DNA of 64,000 nucleotides from Adenophora triphylla var. japonica (lineage: Eukaryota > Streptophyta > Magnoliopsida > Asterales > Campanulaceae). Below the pieces are notes generated by a model. It made no database searches, was not told the origin of the DNA, and saw only the letters and a list, made by a program, of their open reading frames with translations. The stretch covers positions 248,001-312,000 of the forward strand of contig JAFEMH010000525.1 in NCBI GenBank assembly GCA_022495995.1, in the 5' to 3' direction. The position numbers and the translations under genes were made by a program. Positions 22,700 to 32,850 of this stretch are shown in pieces (within the stretch, counting starts at the first letter, position 1; every line of letters begins with the position of its first letter).

Positions 22700-25031
22700 T
22701 ACTCTTCTGGCATTGGATGTGAACCGCAAAAGGCATTCTGCGGCCTTGTGACCTAAACCATCACACACGAGAACATTTATAATAGCTACAAGCATCATGA
22801 GGTTTTACTAACTCCTTACTCTTCTTAGGAGTTCCATGCGGTTTGGGACAAGGAAGCGGTTTGGGAGGTGCGGTTCCGGCTAACATTCCGGTGATACAAA
22901 GGGAACGAGGCTTTGGTTTGACCATGTATTTCACAGGAACGCTATTCTTGCTTTTGAAGGCGGGAGGAGCGGTTGAGGAAGAAACGCGGTCGGACACAGG
23001 TTAGCGAACCGCCTTTTCCACCGAAGTGGTTGGAGCGGGGATTCTACCAATTCCATAAGCCATTTCCTCTTCGGGTGCTTCCACGGAATTCTTAGGTTTT
23101 AACACGAGAATTCTTCCCATATTGCTTTCCTTTAGGGTAGACATAATTTACTTGTCTAGCTTTACCCTTTCCCTTAGCATGCTTCTCCTTGGGAATTTCT
23201 TTAGTTAGTTACGGAAATTCCTCATCCTTTTCACTAGAGGATGCACACTTCTCCTCTTCCTCGAGATCCAAACCCTAGACCATCCTTAGTTCCGGGAGGA
23301 ACTTGGAAGTCAGATTTTATCCTTGGTGGATTGAGACTTGAGCCACGAATCAATAATCTTTTGGCGATCGTCGATTTGGGTTACCAAGTCATCATTCTGA
23401 GTTGAAGTGCGGCAACCTTAGTTTCAAGGATGCGGTTTTGATCGGCAAGAGGAGTCATACGTTTGATTTGGTCCTTAAGATTAGAAATTTCGAGACCTCA
23501 TCACGGTTTTCTCCGTCTTGTACAGATTAAGTTCATCATGAGCTAAGCTTAAGGCTTTCTTAAGATTTGAGAATTGATGGATCACCATTTCGACTTCCTT
23601 GAACATCTTTTCATGTTCCATGGGAGAAACCTCTTCCACCACCTTTTTCAAAATTTTCTTTGGAATAGCTTTTGAAGGTGGAGCGGTTTTAGATGAGAAA
23701 ATGGGACGTGAATACGAACAATTTCCTATCTTAACGCTAGGAGTAAGTTTAATATCATCATCCAATTTATAATTTGGAAGTTTTGCAAAAACCTCCTTTT
23801 CCTCCATATCATGCAACTCAAATGATTCGAATACGAGTCATCGAAGCGTCTGCAACTAAGCGAGAGGTTAACCTCTTCGGTTTCACCGTCACTTCCATCC
23901 TCGAGAATCTGTTTCAATCCAAGTTGCTAATTCCTTGGAATTCTCTTCCTCCTCAGCAACCATTCCCTTACGATGAGAAAATTTCGAAGGAAAAGTTTTC
24001 TTTTTCATATATTCATATTTAGGTTGTGGACACTCAGATGCAAAGTGGCCGGGTTTTCTACGGTTGTAGCAAACCAAGTCACTCTTCTTCTTTGTATCTG
24101 CGGCCCTAGAAAATGTTGCGGGAGGTTTGCCTTTTGAAAATGATTTTGTGAGAGGTTTTGAAGATTTTCTAAATTTTTGGAATCTTTTCACAAACATGGC
24201 AAAATCATCATCATCCATCTCGATGAGTGATGAGGTTGATATGGAAGGATCGGTGGTTTGATTGGATGTGGATGGTTTCTCTTCATGTTCCACTACGAGA
24301 CATAGAAAGCGATTTGGTTTTCCCTTCTATCTCTTCTATATGATTTAATTTAAGTTCATAGACTCTAAGATTGGCATACAAGTTACTTAATGACCAAGTA
24401 CCCAATACTTTGGAGTCTTCTAGAGAGGTAGCCTTATTTACCCATCTAGAACCTAAAGCGAGATAGGAAAGTCATATTGATTTCCTTATCGGTTAAAGTT
24501 TTACCAAGAGATCTACAAGCATTAACTACCTCAACATAGCGATCGTAGGTTTGACGCAAGGTTTCGTTGGGTTTTACGTTGAAGTTGTTGTAGGATCTTT
24601 CAACGGTGTATAATTTGTTTTCCTTGCACTCTTCATCACCTTCGAGGTAGCTCTCTATGGCATCCCACATACGCTGCGGTTTTGAGGTACATCACTTTAC
24701 GTAGAGTTGATACGGGAAGGGTTCCGAGAAATGATGAACCTCGCCTTCTTTGTCCCAAGGCAACTATTCTCTTCTCTTCATCCGACCACTCATCTTTTGG
24801 CTTTTTGACCTCTGGAGTTTCGGCATTGGTGGTTGCATCGGTGTTAGCCTTCATTGGAATTAGAGGGCCATTGATCACGCGCTCCACCGACATTTCATCT
24901 ATGGTTTCCAAATGAATAAGCATTCGGCACTTCCGGATGTCAAAGTGGTCTTCGTCCAACATTGGAATGTGTGAATAGTTAACGGTAGTCATTGTCTTTG
25001 AGGTTGCCATATCGAATCGGCACACAGGCAT
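22700..25031 (-). pseudogene. Copia-1 gag
   Basis: Capsid-nucleocapsid polyprotein. The N-terminal frame (25031-24636) starts just inside the PBS with a D-E-D-H-F-D-I-R-K-C block. The central capsid part reads in 24670-24446 (M-W-D-A-I-E-S-Y ... L-R-Q-T-Y-D-R-Y). The nucleocapsid knuckle lies at 24030-24071 and is missing its second cysteine. Downstream (23816-22761) is a lysine-rich, partly coiled-coil extension leading to the protease. Confidence 0.8.
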
Positions 25032-25065
25032 TAAGCTTGAAAAACGATGGTTTTAAAATGTGTTT

Positions 25066-25077
25066 GCTACGATACCA
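25066..25077 (-). other. Primer binding site of copia-1 (altered)
   Basis: Two bases from the 5' LTR the minus strand reads TGGTATCGTAGC. The initiator-Met PBS typical of copia elements is TGGTATCAGAGC. The only difference is at the CAG, as also happens in copia-2. Confidence 0.85.
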
Positions 25078-25079
25078 CT

Positions 25080-26578
25080 TGTTGGTCCCAAAGGTGGCAA
25101 CAAGGGTGAAAATACGGCTAGAGGGGGTGAATAGGCTGTTTAAAATTTTCGCCCTCTTTTAAAAACTAAACCTCTTGCTTACAAAATCCTCTTGCGGTTG
25201 ATAATAGGCGCAAGTGATAGTGTAAAATGCACGGCGGAATATTTAGAGTTACAAAGTGGTTTTGATAGAGGAGGTTTGTAAAGCGGTTTTAATAAAGTAG
25301 TTGGTACGTGCGGTTTTACAAACAAGTGAGGTTTTGACAATGTTAACTCCAAACACTATTTCACAATAATGGATATCTAAATAAAGATCAAACGAGAGAC
25401 AAAGATAAATAATTAGTAAGCACAAGAAATATAATTGCGAGAAAGTAAGAACACGCTATTTGGAGTGGTTCAATCGATAAACGATCTACGTCCACTACCA
25501 AGATGGTTAGTCTTGGATTTCTAAGAGAGATTTTATATTAAGTATTTGAGAGATTACAAAGTACAATAAAATCTTTACTATGAAGAACAAATCCAAAACT
25601 ATAACCGGTGTATCTCAAGTGTTTAATCTATGTGATTAGAACAAATGAGGTGTGTGTGTGAGAACAAGATCAAGGCTCTTTAAATCTGTGAGATGTAGAG
25701 CACAATGATTCTTGAAAGTGTTAAGGCTTGATTTATGGGCTGGGGAATATTTCTTGAAGTATGAAGATGAAGATTCAAAGGACTAAGAATTTCTGGGCAG
25801 AGCTTCAACTTCTCATGAACCCAGCAATTTCTCTAATTTTCAAGCAAACTTCAAATGGTGAAGATTAGGGGTATTTATACCCAAGCATCCAAAATGTAGC
25901 CGTTGGACACGGTGTTGAAGGACGGTACTTGATGCTTTCTTATTGGTCCCACGGCAACCACTTTTGTCCTTTGGTACGGTAGTTGCGAGATAAAGGCGAT
26001 AATGCTCAGTTTGCAAGCAATGAGGTTTGGACACCTGTCACCTTTTCAAGATCCTTGCAGATCTTCTCTGACTTTGAATCACGTGACAAGATAAGGTGGT
26101 TGACATTGGGTATTGCTGATGTGGATTATAATGACAAAAGGTGGTTCACTTCAAGTCTCAATCATTGGAGCGGTTCTGGAGTAGGAGGTTTGACAGGAGC
26201 GGTTGGTAACTCCAGTGAGGTTGCAAAGTGCGGTTGATAATGAGCTGCAAGGTGCGGTTCATCATAGGGCGGTTGAACTGGAGTAGTTCAAGCGTAGTTT
26301 CAAACAAAGGATTTCTCCAAGCAAATGCTAAGGGCGGTTTTGCTAGGGCGGTTTGAAAGAAGCGGTTTGAAACTTCTGAACTGCAACTCTCAATTCCAAT
26401 GAGTCTTGTGCCAGTCTTCAAGCCTAAATTTTAACCTATACTATAAAATGGACTTAGCTAAAAATTGAAGTCTAAGCTTCATTACATAGGGTCCTAAAGT
26501 CCTTAAAATAGACAGGAGGTTATGGTATCAATCAAATCTAATACAAATATAGGAGGGTTAAAACATGCATACCCAACA
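25080..26578 (-). repeat. Copia-1 5' LTR
   Basis: 1499 bases, same ends as its partner. The TATA box for the element promoter is at 25872-25879 (TATTTATA on +, TATAAATA on -). Confidence 0.95.
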
Positions 26579-26583
26579 AGTTA

Positions 26584-27180
26584 TCAGCAGTGCATTGATA
26601 AGATGAGTCAGACCCTTCAGTCAATGAGTCCAGTCGCTACGGAAGAGCTAGCTGAAATATTGCAACAAGTTACTTTAGTTCCCCTCACCATCTTTCCACG
26701 ATGCCCAGAGCTGTTAATGATTTCCGGCAAGCTTTTGATCGGTTCGAAGTCTCGACTTTACGAAGAACGGCAGCAAGCTGCTACTCCCAGGGCAACGGCA
26801 AGAAGAAGTGAGATCCGGTCCAACCCTTGTCAAGTCCCCCTCGAGTCAATAAGTAGCGTAGGGTCGAGTCGATGTTGTCCTATTCGGTCAGTCGAGAATC
26901 TTTGAATTCCAGTCCTCGAAGTCATCCAGAAGGCCTCACGCTTAGAGGATTATGAAAATGTGATCGATGTCATCTTTCCCCTTATTTTGAATGAAATGAC
27001 AAATCCTTACGATTATCCTCTTATTGCCAACTTAACAAATGATAAATTAACTCAAAACTTAACAACGATTAATAATGAATCATTTGAACAAGATGCAAAC
27101 ACACCTAAACGAACAATACATTAAAGAAATCTTTAAGCGGGTTTCGAGAAAAAAAGGAAAACCGGGCCCAGTTTGCCGAG
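26584..27180 (+). pseudogene. Element B protease-RT linker, right part
   Basis: Continuation of the linker after copia-1. The first frame runs to 26905. The E-V-I-Q-K-A-S-R-L-E-D-Y block at about 26920-26955, followed by L-I-L-N-E-M-T and then T-N-D-K-L-T, matches element A (1490-1680) and element C (43900-43740, - strand). Confidence 0.6.
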
Positions 27181-28110
27181 GAGATTTTGATAAGTGTGAA
27201 CTTAGGTACTATTGAGGAACCTAAAGAGACACGGATTGGAAGCTTCTTCCGGGGGGTTGAAAGGGACGGATTGATCGAGCTGCTCGGAGAATACGTCGAC
27301 GATGTTTGCATGGTCATACAAGGATATGCGGGGCTAGACGGTTCGATAGTAGAACACGAGAATCCCTCTAGCACCGGATGCTAAGCCGTAAAGCGAGCGA
27401 GAAAGATCAAGCCGGAATGGTCTCTACGGGTCAAAGAAGAAATTGAGAAGCTCTTTGCGGGTAGGGTTCATCGAGTCATTGAATACCCGACATGGTTGTC
27501 CTAACATCGTGGCCGTAACGAAGGCCGATGGGAAGGTGCGGTCTTTGTGTGGATTTCCGAGATCACGAACAAGGCCGGCCCAAAGACGACTACCCTACGC
27601 AAACATAGACATCTGGTGGACTCCACTTTGCCAACTACGAAGTCAAATCCTTCGTTGATGGTTTTGCGAGGCTCTGAACCCGAGATCCAAGATGGCCGAG
27701 GAAGACCAGAAAAGACGGCCTTCGCACACCATTGGGAACCTCTTTGTTATACGGTAATGCCATTCGGGCTCGAGAATGCGGGGCTACTTACCAAAGGGCA
27801 GCGATCGCGCTTTTTCATGACATGATCCACAAGGAGATTGAGGTTACGTAGATGATATGATAATCCACTCCGAAAGGAGAGGGTGGGCGGCACTTTGTGG
27901 ACCTACGAAAATTCTTTGAGAGGTTGAGACAACATTCCATGAGACTAAACCACACCCGAATGCACCTTCGGAGTGACAAGGGGAAAAGTGCTTGGGTATA
28001 TGGTCACGGAGCGAGGTATAGAAGTTGACCCCAGAAAGATCAAAGCCATCGTGGATATGAGGCCACCCCAAACCCGGACGAGTCGAGAGCTTCATGGGTA
28101 AATTGCGGTA
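27181..28110 (+). pseudogene. Reverse transcriptase, element B
   Basis: Ty3/gypsy RT. Blocks in order: W-S-L-R-V-K-E-E-I-E-K at about 27419-27452, an R-V-I-E-Y-P-T-W-L block at about 27470-27500, a V-M-P-F-G-L-E-N-A-G block at about 27756-27783, and Y-V-D-D at 27845-27856, preceded by a one-base break. L-G-Y-M-V-T-E reads at about 27994-28014. The match to A and C is clear, with many frame changes. Confidence 0.85.
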
Positions 28111-29100
28111 CATCGGCGTTTCGTCAATCGGTTGACCACTATGTGCGAGCCCATCTTCAAGCTCATGAAGAAGAATGTGGACCGCAGAATGGACCGAAGA
28201 ATGCCAAGATGCCTTTGACCGAGATCAAGGCATACTTAGTACATCCCCACTATGCCCCCACATAGACGTTAAGCCTCTTACGCTCTATCTCTTTATCCTG
28301 AGCACGGCAGGTTGGGGCTATGCTTGCTCAGAAAAGAAAGACTCTCGGTAGAAAACGCCATTTACTTTGTCGGTCGAAAGCTACGGGGAGTGAGCTCAAT
28401 TACTCGGCATGTGAAAAGACACATGCGGGGTAAGTGCAGGTAGTCGGCAAATTGAAGCATTATATACGAAGCCCACCACCTTTGAATTTGGTCTCGAAAA
28501 TGGACCCCATCAAGTACATCTTTGACAAGCCTTCCCTCTCAATGCGTTTAGCGAAGTGGTCCTTCTTCTTGGCGAGAATCTACTTGACATCAACTACGTG
28601 TGACCGGAAAGGCTGACATCGGGTCATGCATTGTCGGATCACCAGCGAAGTTTCCCCGATAATAGAAGACAGAGGGCACTGAACCCCAATTCCCGAGCAT
28701 GAAGGGATCTTTGCTTTGATTGAGCCCTGAGAATAGATGGCAATTGTTGTTCTTTGACGGAGCCGCTAACAAAAGAGAAATGGTGTAGGAATACTATTGG
28801 TCGATCCGAAAGATGAGCATGCCTTAGCCCTCAAGTTGAACTTTCTGCCCATTGAAACGATGTCGGCGAGTATGAAGCCTGCATTCTTGGTTTTGGAGTA
28901 CGCCTTAGAAAGAAATGTCAAGGAGCTCGAATTTTACGGAGACTCGGCCCCGATCATCAACCAAGTCTCCAAAAGGAGGAGATCTGTTAATCACAAGGAT
29001 TTCATGCTTGATGAGCTCACAGAGAACTTACACGCCGTGGGCAAGCGTTTAGGCTATTTTTAGCACTTCACCGAAGAGAGACGGGTTACGTAATTCGTTT
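28111..29100 (+). pseudogene. RNase H and second RNase H, element B (truncated before integrase)
   Basis: First RNase H: Y-F-V-G-R-K-L at about 28363-28384, and D-P-I-K-Y-I-F-D-K-P-S-L-S-M-R-L-A-K-W at 28505-28560. Second RNase H: L-F-F-D-G-A-A-N-K-R at about 28751-28780, L-L-V-D-P-K-D at 28796-28815, and E-L-E-F-Y-G-D-S at about 28925-28948 in the frame 28797-29063. No integrase follows. Sequence changes to LTR L2 near 29090-29110. Confidence 0.75.
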
Positions 29101-30835
29101 TAGTAAGCATGATCCTTATGTTTTACCAGATGATTCCACTGACGCTCATTTAGATTTCTGCAATCAGCTTTGTGTTCCTTAAAGGTGCGATTTGTTGGAA
29201 GAGTTCCAAGAAAAGTACCTGTAAGTACGCCAATCCAATTGGCGACCCTTTTTAGGTGCATTTTAATATGATAAAATTGTACTAGGGACGTTTTGGTAAA
29301 TTCCCGGTCCATTCTAAGACTTCCGGAAACATTTCATAAGTTTCTTGTGAAGGAAGTACTTTTAAGTACTTTGCTCATGCAAAAGGACCTACAAGGAATA
29401 AACCAGCTTTTGGACCTTTTGGGTATTAACTTGGAATGTTCCGTAATCGTGTTTTGGCGCCAGAAACGGTTAGTGACATGTTGTGTCACGCGACAACTCA
29501 AGCCATGGAAAGTGGTTGCAGGAGGTCGTACGAGACAATGTACCCATCATCAGCAGCCTATAAATAAGACCCTACCCCTCTCATATTTGGATCCTTTTTC
29601 CATTCCCTAATGTCACTCTGCCAAATTTATGCCAGAAGCCAGTCTCTCTCCTCCTTCCACACAAAACTCAAACCAATTCCCTCAATTCAATCCTTCTCTC
29701 TCATTCAATCAACCCATCTACCTTCACATACTCCATACCATTGAGGATATGAAGTCAAAACTCCTCCTGTGCTCGAATCCACATACTGCAGCTGATTAGA
29801 AGGCCATTGCACCTGACTTGGTGTAGTGGCGGTGGATCTACAAGGGTAACAACTCCCTTCCCCTTTCTCTCCATCATACATTGTTCATTACACAACTTTT
29901 GTTCCTTGGACATGATAATTAGGCTCCATCCGCCTTCAATTATCAAGTCCCAATCGCCATCTCTCTCGCTTAAAGTCATTTTGCATTTTGATTTGATTGT
30001 CACTCATGATGTGATTTCGACTATATTGTTGCTTGCTCATCAAGGGATGCGGGATCTCCCCATATCCACACCCCCTTGGTCAATTCATTATGGACTTGTT
30101 GTTTCCTGAGTTGATTTGGTGCAACGTTTAGATCTGATTTGGTTTCTGTTGGATTTGGTTTCGAATTGTAAAGTCTCTGCAGAAGATCACGTTATGTCAC
30201 GCGACACAATTCGACCTCATCAGCCTGCCACAGAGTGCGACATAACTAGCCACTCGCAAAACTATCATTCCAGCTTAGTGTAATTCGCATGTTCTAAGTC
30301 TATTTGTCACTTAAGATAGAGTGTGGATCTTCAATATCCACATTTATTTGATGTGATCGCAGATTGGTCACAATCTTTTGCTTCGATTTTGTAAGGCTTC
30401 GCATATGACAACTCGTGGTCACGCGACACCTCCCCGCAGCAGATCCCGTGTCAATATGCGACACATATTGCCAATATGTAGAAAGGTCAATTCTTCCAAA
30501 TGTAATATGTTCCCTCTCCTTGTAATATGGGGATGTAGCCTCCCTGCAGTCAATGGTTCACAAGTTGTAACTCTCGCCTGAGCAATAAAATGAAGCATTA
30601 TAAGTGCATTTCATTACATATTTTGTCACACACATTTTGCACACACATTTGGAATGTCTTGAATGTTGAACATAGAAAGACTCATTTACTTGACGAGGCA
30701 TGTTCAGTGAACTCTTGGTTCTTCCCAACACGTAACCCGACCCCCTGACACATTTTCTCTCTTTTTCAAAAGGTTTTCAATGTTTCCTTTAAAATGGCAG
30801 TGGCGACTCTCAAAATATATTATTTTTCGACGAGC
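29090..30835 (+). repeat. Gypsy LTR L2, right end truncated
   Basis: LTR-like block with a TATA box at 29559-29566 and the conserved AAAATGG...TGGCGACTC word near its right end (30791-30809). It probably starts near 29110 with TGATCCTTATG, similar to the outer end I infer for L4 (TGATCCTGAAG). The right end is lost, because copia RNase H coding sequence begins at about 30844. It is a solo or truncated LTR; which element it served is unclear. GTCACGCGAC words occur at about 29487, 30197 and 30419. Confidence 0.6.
29559..29566 (+). promoter_or_regulatory. TATA box of LTR L2
   Basis: TATAAATA followed by AGACCCTACCCC. The position and context are typical of a plant LTR promoter. Confidence 0.65.
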
Positions 30836-30843
30836 GTACATTT

Positions 30844-31010
30844 AGTACCATAGTCGATTCTACCATAACCTTGCGCCGAATATATAGTGGCATCCGATAC
30901 AAAGCCTAAGGAGTCCGCTTTGGACTCTAAGAAGTTCATTAGTGACTTAGAAGTTTGTTCCAAGTATCACTAATACGATAGGAACTTTTATTCTTACAAT
31001 CCTAGGAGAA
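30844..31010 (+). pseudogene. Copia-3: RNase H C-terminal fragment
   Basis: A short + strand frame reads S-T-I-V-D-S-T, then, after a shift, A-E-Y-I-V-A-S, then K-K-F-I-S-D-L-E-V and S-I-T-N-T. This is the conserved end of copia RNase H. At the nucleotide level it resembles the reverse complement of copia-2 at 37340-37400. It is an isolated scrap of a third copia element, lying between L2 and the end of element C. Confidence 0.7.
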
Positions 31011-32039
31011 ATATTCCAATCTTGGGGACATGGGGAGGAATAAAGAAATTATAACATCAAAGTGGAAGAATCAATGTAAAGATTGAGTCTTTACATTGGA
31101 TTTCCCCATTTTAGCAGTGCTAAAGGGACAAAGGGAATCATTAATCCAAGCAACATAATGTAAATAGGATGGATCTTCCTATGGTACTTTTCCTATGCCC
31201 TTTATACCTCAATAGGTGGAACAAACATAGGAAAAACTAGATCTAGGGAAGGGGAGAACATTTAACACATAAAACATCATATTTTTAATACATAAATATA
31301 AAAGGGGGTCACATCCTCATTTGGTAGATCATCCCTAGAACAAGCCACTTGTGGAATCTTTGTTCATCCTAGGGAAAGGATCTCCATGAGTCATTTGTGA
31401 TTAGGGAAGGGAAGTATAGGTCTACATGATTCAAAGATTGGAACTTTAAAGCATAAGGTGAAAGTAATCAACAAGTAGCAAGAGAATGAAAGTGTATAAA
31501 GAGTGAGATCTGGGGAGGTGGAAAGAAGGAGAGACTACCAATATCGTGCTTCTCTATCTTCTTAGGAGTGTTCTTTCGGGGCTAGATCTATTAGGAATAG
31601 ATTAGGTTTGGATTAATTTAGGAGAGAGACAAGTTTGGGTATGTCTTGGGAGAGAGTATTTCTGTATGTATTTCTATAGAGTAACCTTGCTGATGAAAAC
31701 TTGTATATAAAAATGTGAGTAGAGAAGGTCTCTATTTATAGGTTTCTCGCTGTGCTACTAGGATGCTAAGCCGCACCGCCGGAACTCCGCGCTGCAAAAG
31801 AGGGCCGCATCTGGTCCAATCTCTCTCTGCCATCGCCTTCTGTTTTGGAAACATGCAAGGTGTGCAGTACTTTGGACGCTTCTTTTCCAAAGCGAGGTCC
31901 TATCCAGCTTTGTAATTCCCGGTAGGTTCTTCCATGCTCTAAGTAAAGAAAAGTTCCCCGAATTGCCCCTAAACTTTATGAAAATTTGGGAAATTGCTAA
32001 AGCAAACTTAGATTGGAAGGCATGAGCCAGACTTTGGGT
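31011..32039. other. Non-coding, LTR-like stretch of unresolved origin
   Basis: AT-rich with no supported ORF. It has a TATA-like TATTTATA (TATAAATA on -) at 31733-31740 and a GTATATAAAA at 31703-31712 on +. It could be the 3' LTR of copia-3 (+) or an LTR of a minus-strand gypsy element. It shows no visible similarity to L4, so it is not a matching 3' LTR for element C. Confidence 0.4.
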
Positions 32040-32440
32040 ACTTACATCGCCGGGAGAGTGTTGTTCTGGCCCAACCGATTACCTTGCATTGGTACGAGCA
32101 AAGCATCTCAGCATACCCAAATGATTCTCGGGGGAGCAAAGCGCTGAGGCGATTTCTCGGGGCAAGATTTGCACAGTTTCAGCTACAACCTTTATAAGCG
32201 CGGAAGCTTGGGCTAACCCTCGGATGTCACGGGGATGCCTTGTTGGATTATGAGACTAGAGTTGACCGATTAGCGGAGAGAGGTCCCCTTTTGCGCACTC
32301 ACGGGGAAAAGATCCAAGCCGAGGCACGGGCGAATGAAGCTTTGAGAGCGATCGGGTTGCGTGACCCGACAGGGAGGACTCCTGCTCTCGGAATGAGGGA
32401 GACAGAGCTAACTCACGTGGAAAGAAGGAAGACTTAACGG
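32040..32440 (+). pseudogene. Antisense extra ORF of element C, C-terminal part
   Basis: On the strand opposite to element C, between its integrase and outer end, a frame at 32240-32437 encodes a charged, helix-prone segment (D-Y-E-T-R-V-D-R-L-A-E-R-G then A-E-A-R-A-N-E-A-L). Related-looking text extends left to about 32040 in other frames. Position and orientation match the antisense ORF of element A. I see no residue-level alignment strong enough to prove homology. Confidence 0.35.
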
Positions 32441-32510
32441 GGACGAGGGAAGAAAGGGAAGAATGGCGAAGGGACAAACGCGAGTGGCGCGGAATGACCT
32501 TCTGAGCTCT

Positions 32511-32850
32511 AAGCATTCACTCATTGTCATTTGCAGACACATTAATTGTTATATGTATTAAGTTGTCTTTTAGCATATTGGGAGTATGAGAGTAGACCGT
32601 GCTTGAACACATCAAGAAGTGTTTTAACTGTAATGATTTGTGATTTACTTTTAAAACTTTGTCGAGACGCAAAATCTCTTGCTTGCTTTTTGTCTGAGCC
32701 TTGCCTTGATGGCGTCCAATTTTTTAGATTTTTGTTTATTTTTTAGACCAAACCAATGAAGGCTGCCTACGTTCCCCTCAGACTGAGGGGCTCAGTTCTC
32801 CGTAGTTCTGCACTTTTATGAGTGAAGGGAGACAGAAAACTCGATATTCT
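32511..32850. other. Untranslated region after element C integrase
   Basis: No coding sequence. It contains the block conserved with element A (reverse-complement of 5195-5280), including GAACTACGGAGAACTGAGCC on the minus strand at about 32793-32812. Confidence 0.55.

Larger units (their letters stand above)
12475..26578 (-). mobile_element. Copia-1: Sirevirus-like Ty1/copia element, complete with LTRs
   Basis: A 14.1-kb element on the minus strand with TG...CA LTRs (12475-13965 and 25080-26578), PBS, polypurine tract and a perfect 5-bp target duplication AGTTA (12470-12474 and 26579-26583). Order in the sense direction: 5' LTR, gag with one zinc knuckle, protease, integrase, RT, RNase H, a long spacer, an extra proline-rich ORF, PPT, 3' LTR. 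Integrase before RT makes it copia. The size, the extra ORF after pol and the LTR start (CTAGAGGGGG-TGAATAG) suggest a Sirevirus (SIRE/Maximus lineage). Near-identical LTRs, apart from CAG/CTG differences, mean a recent insertion. It sits in the linker of gypsy element B. Confidence 0.93.

Noticed and set aside
29105..30906. Target duplication AAGCA / AAGCC around LTR L2
   Set aside because: One mismatch in five, and the right side lies within copia RNase H coding sequence, so it is better explained as chance.
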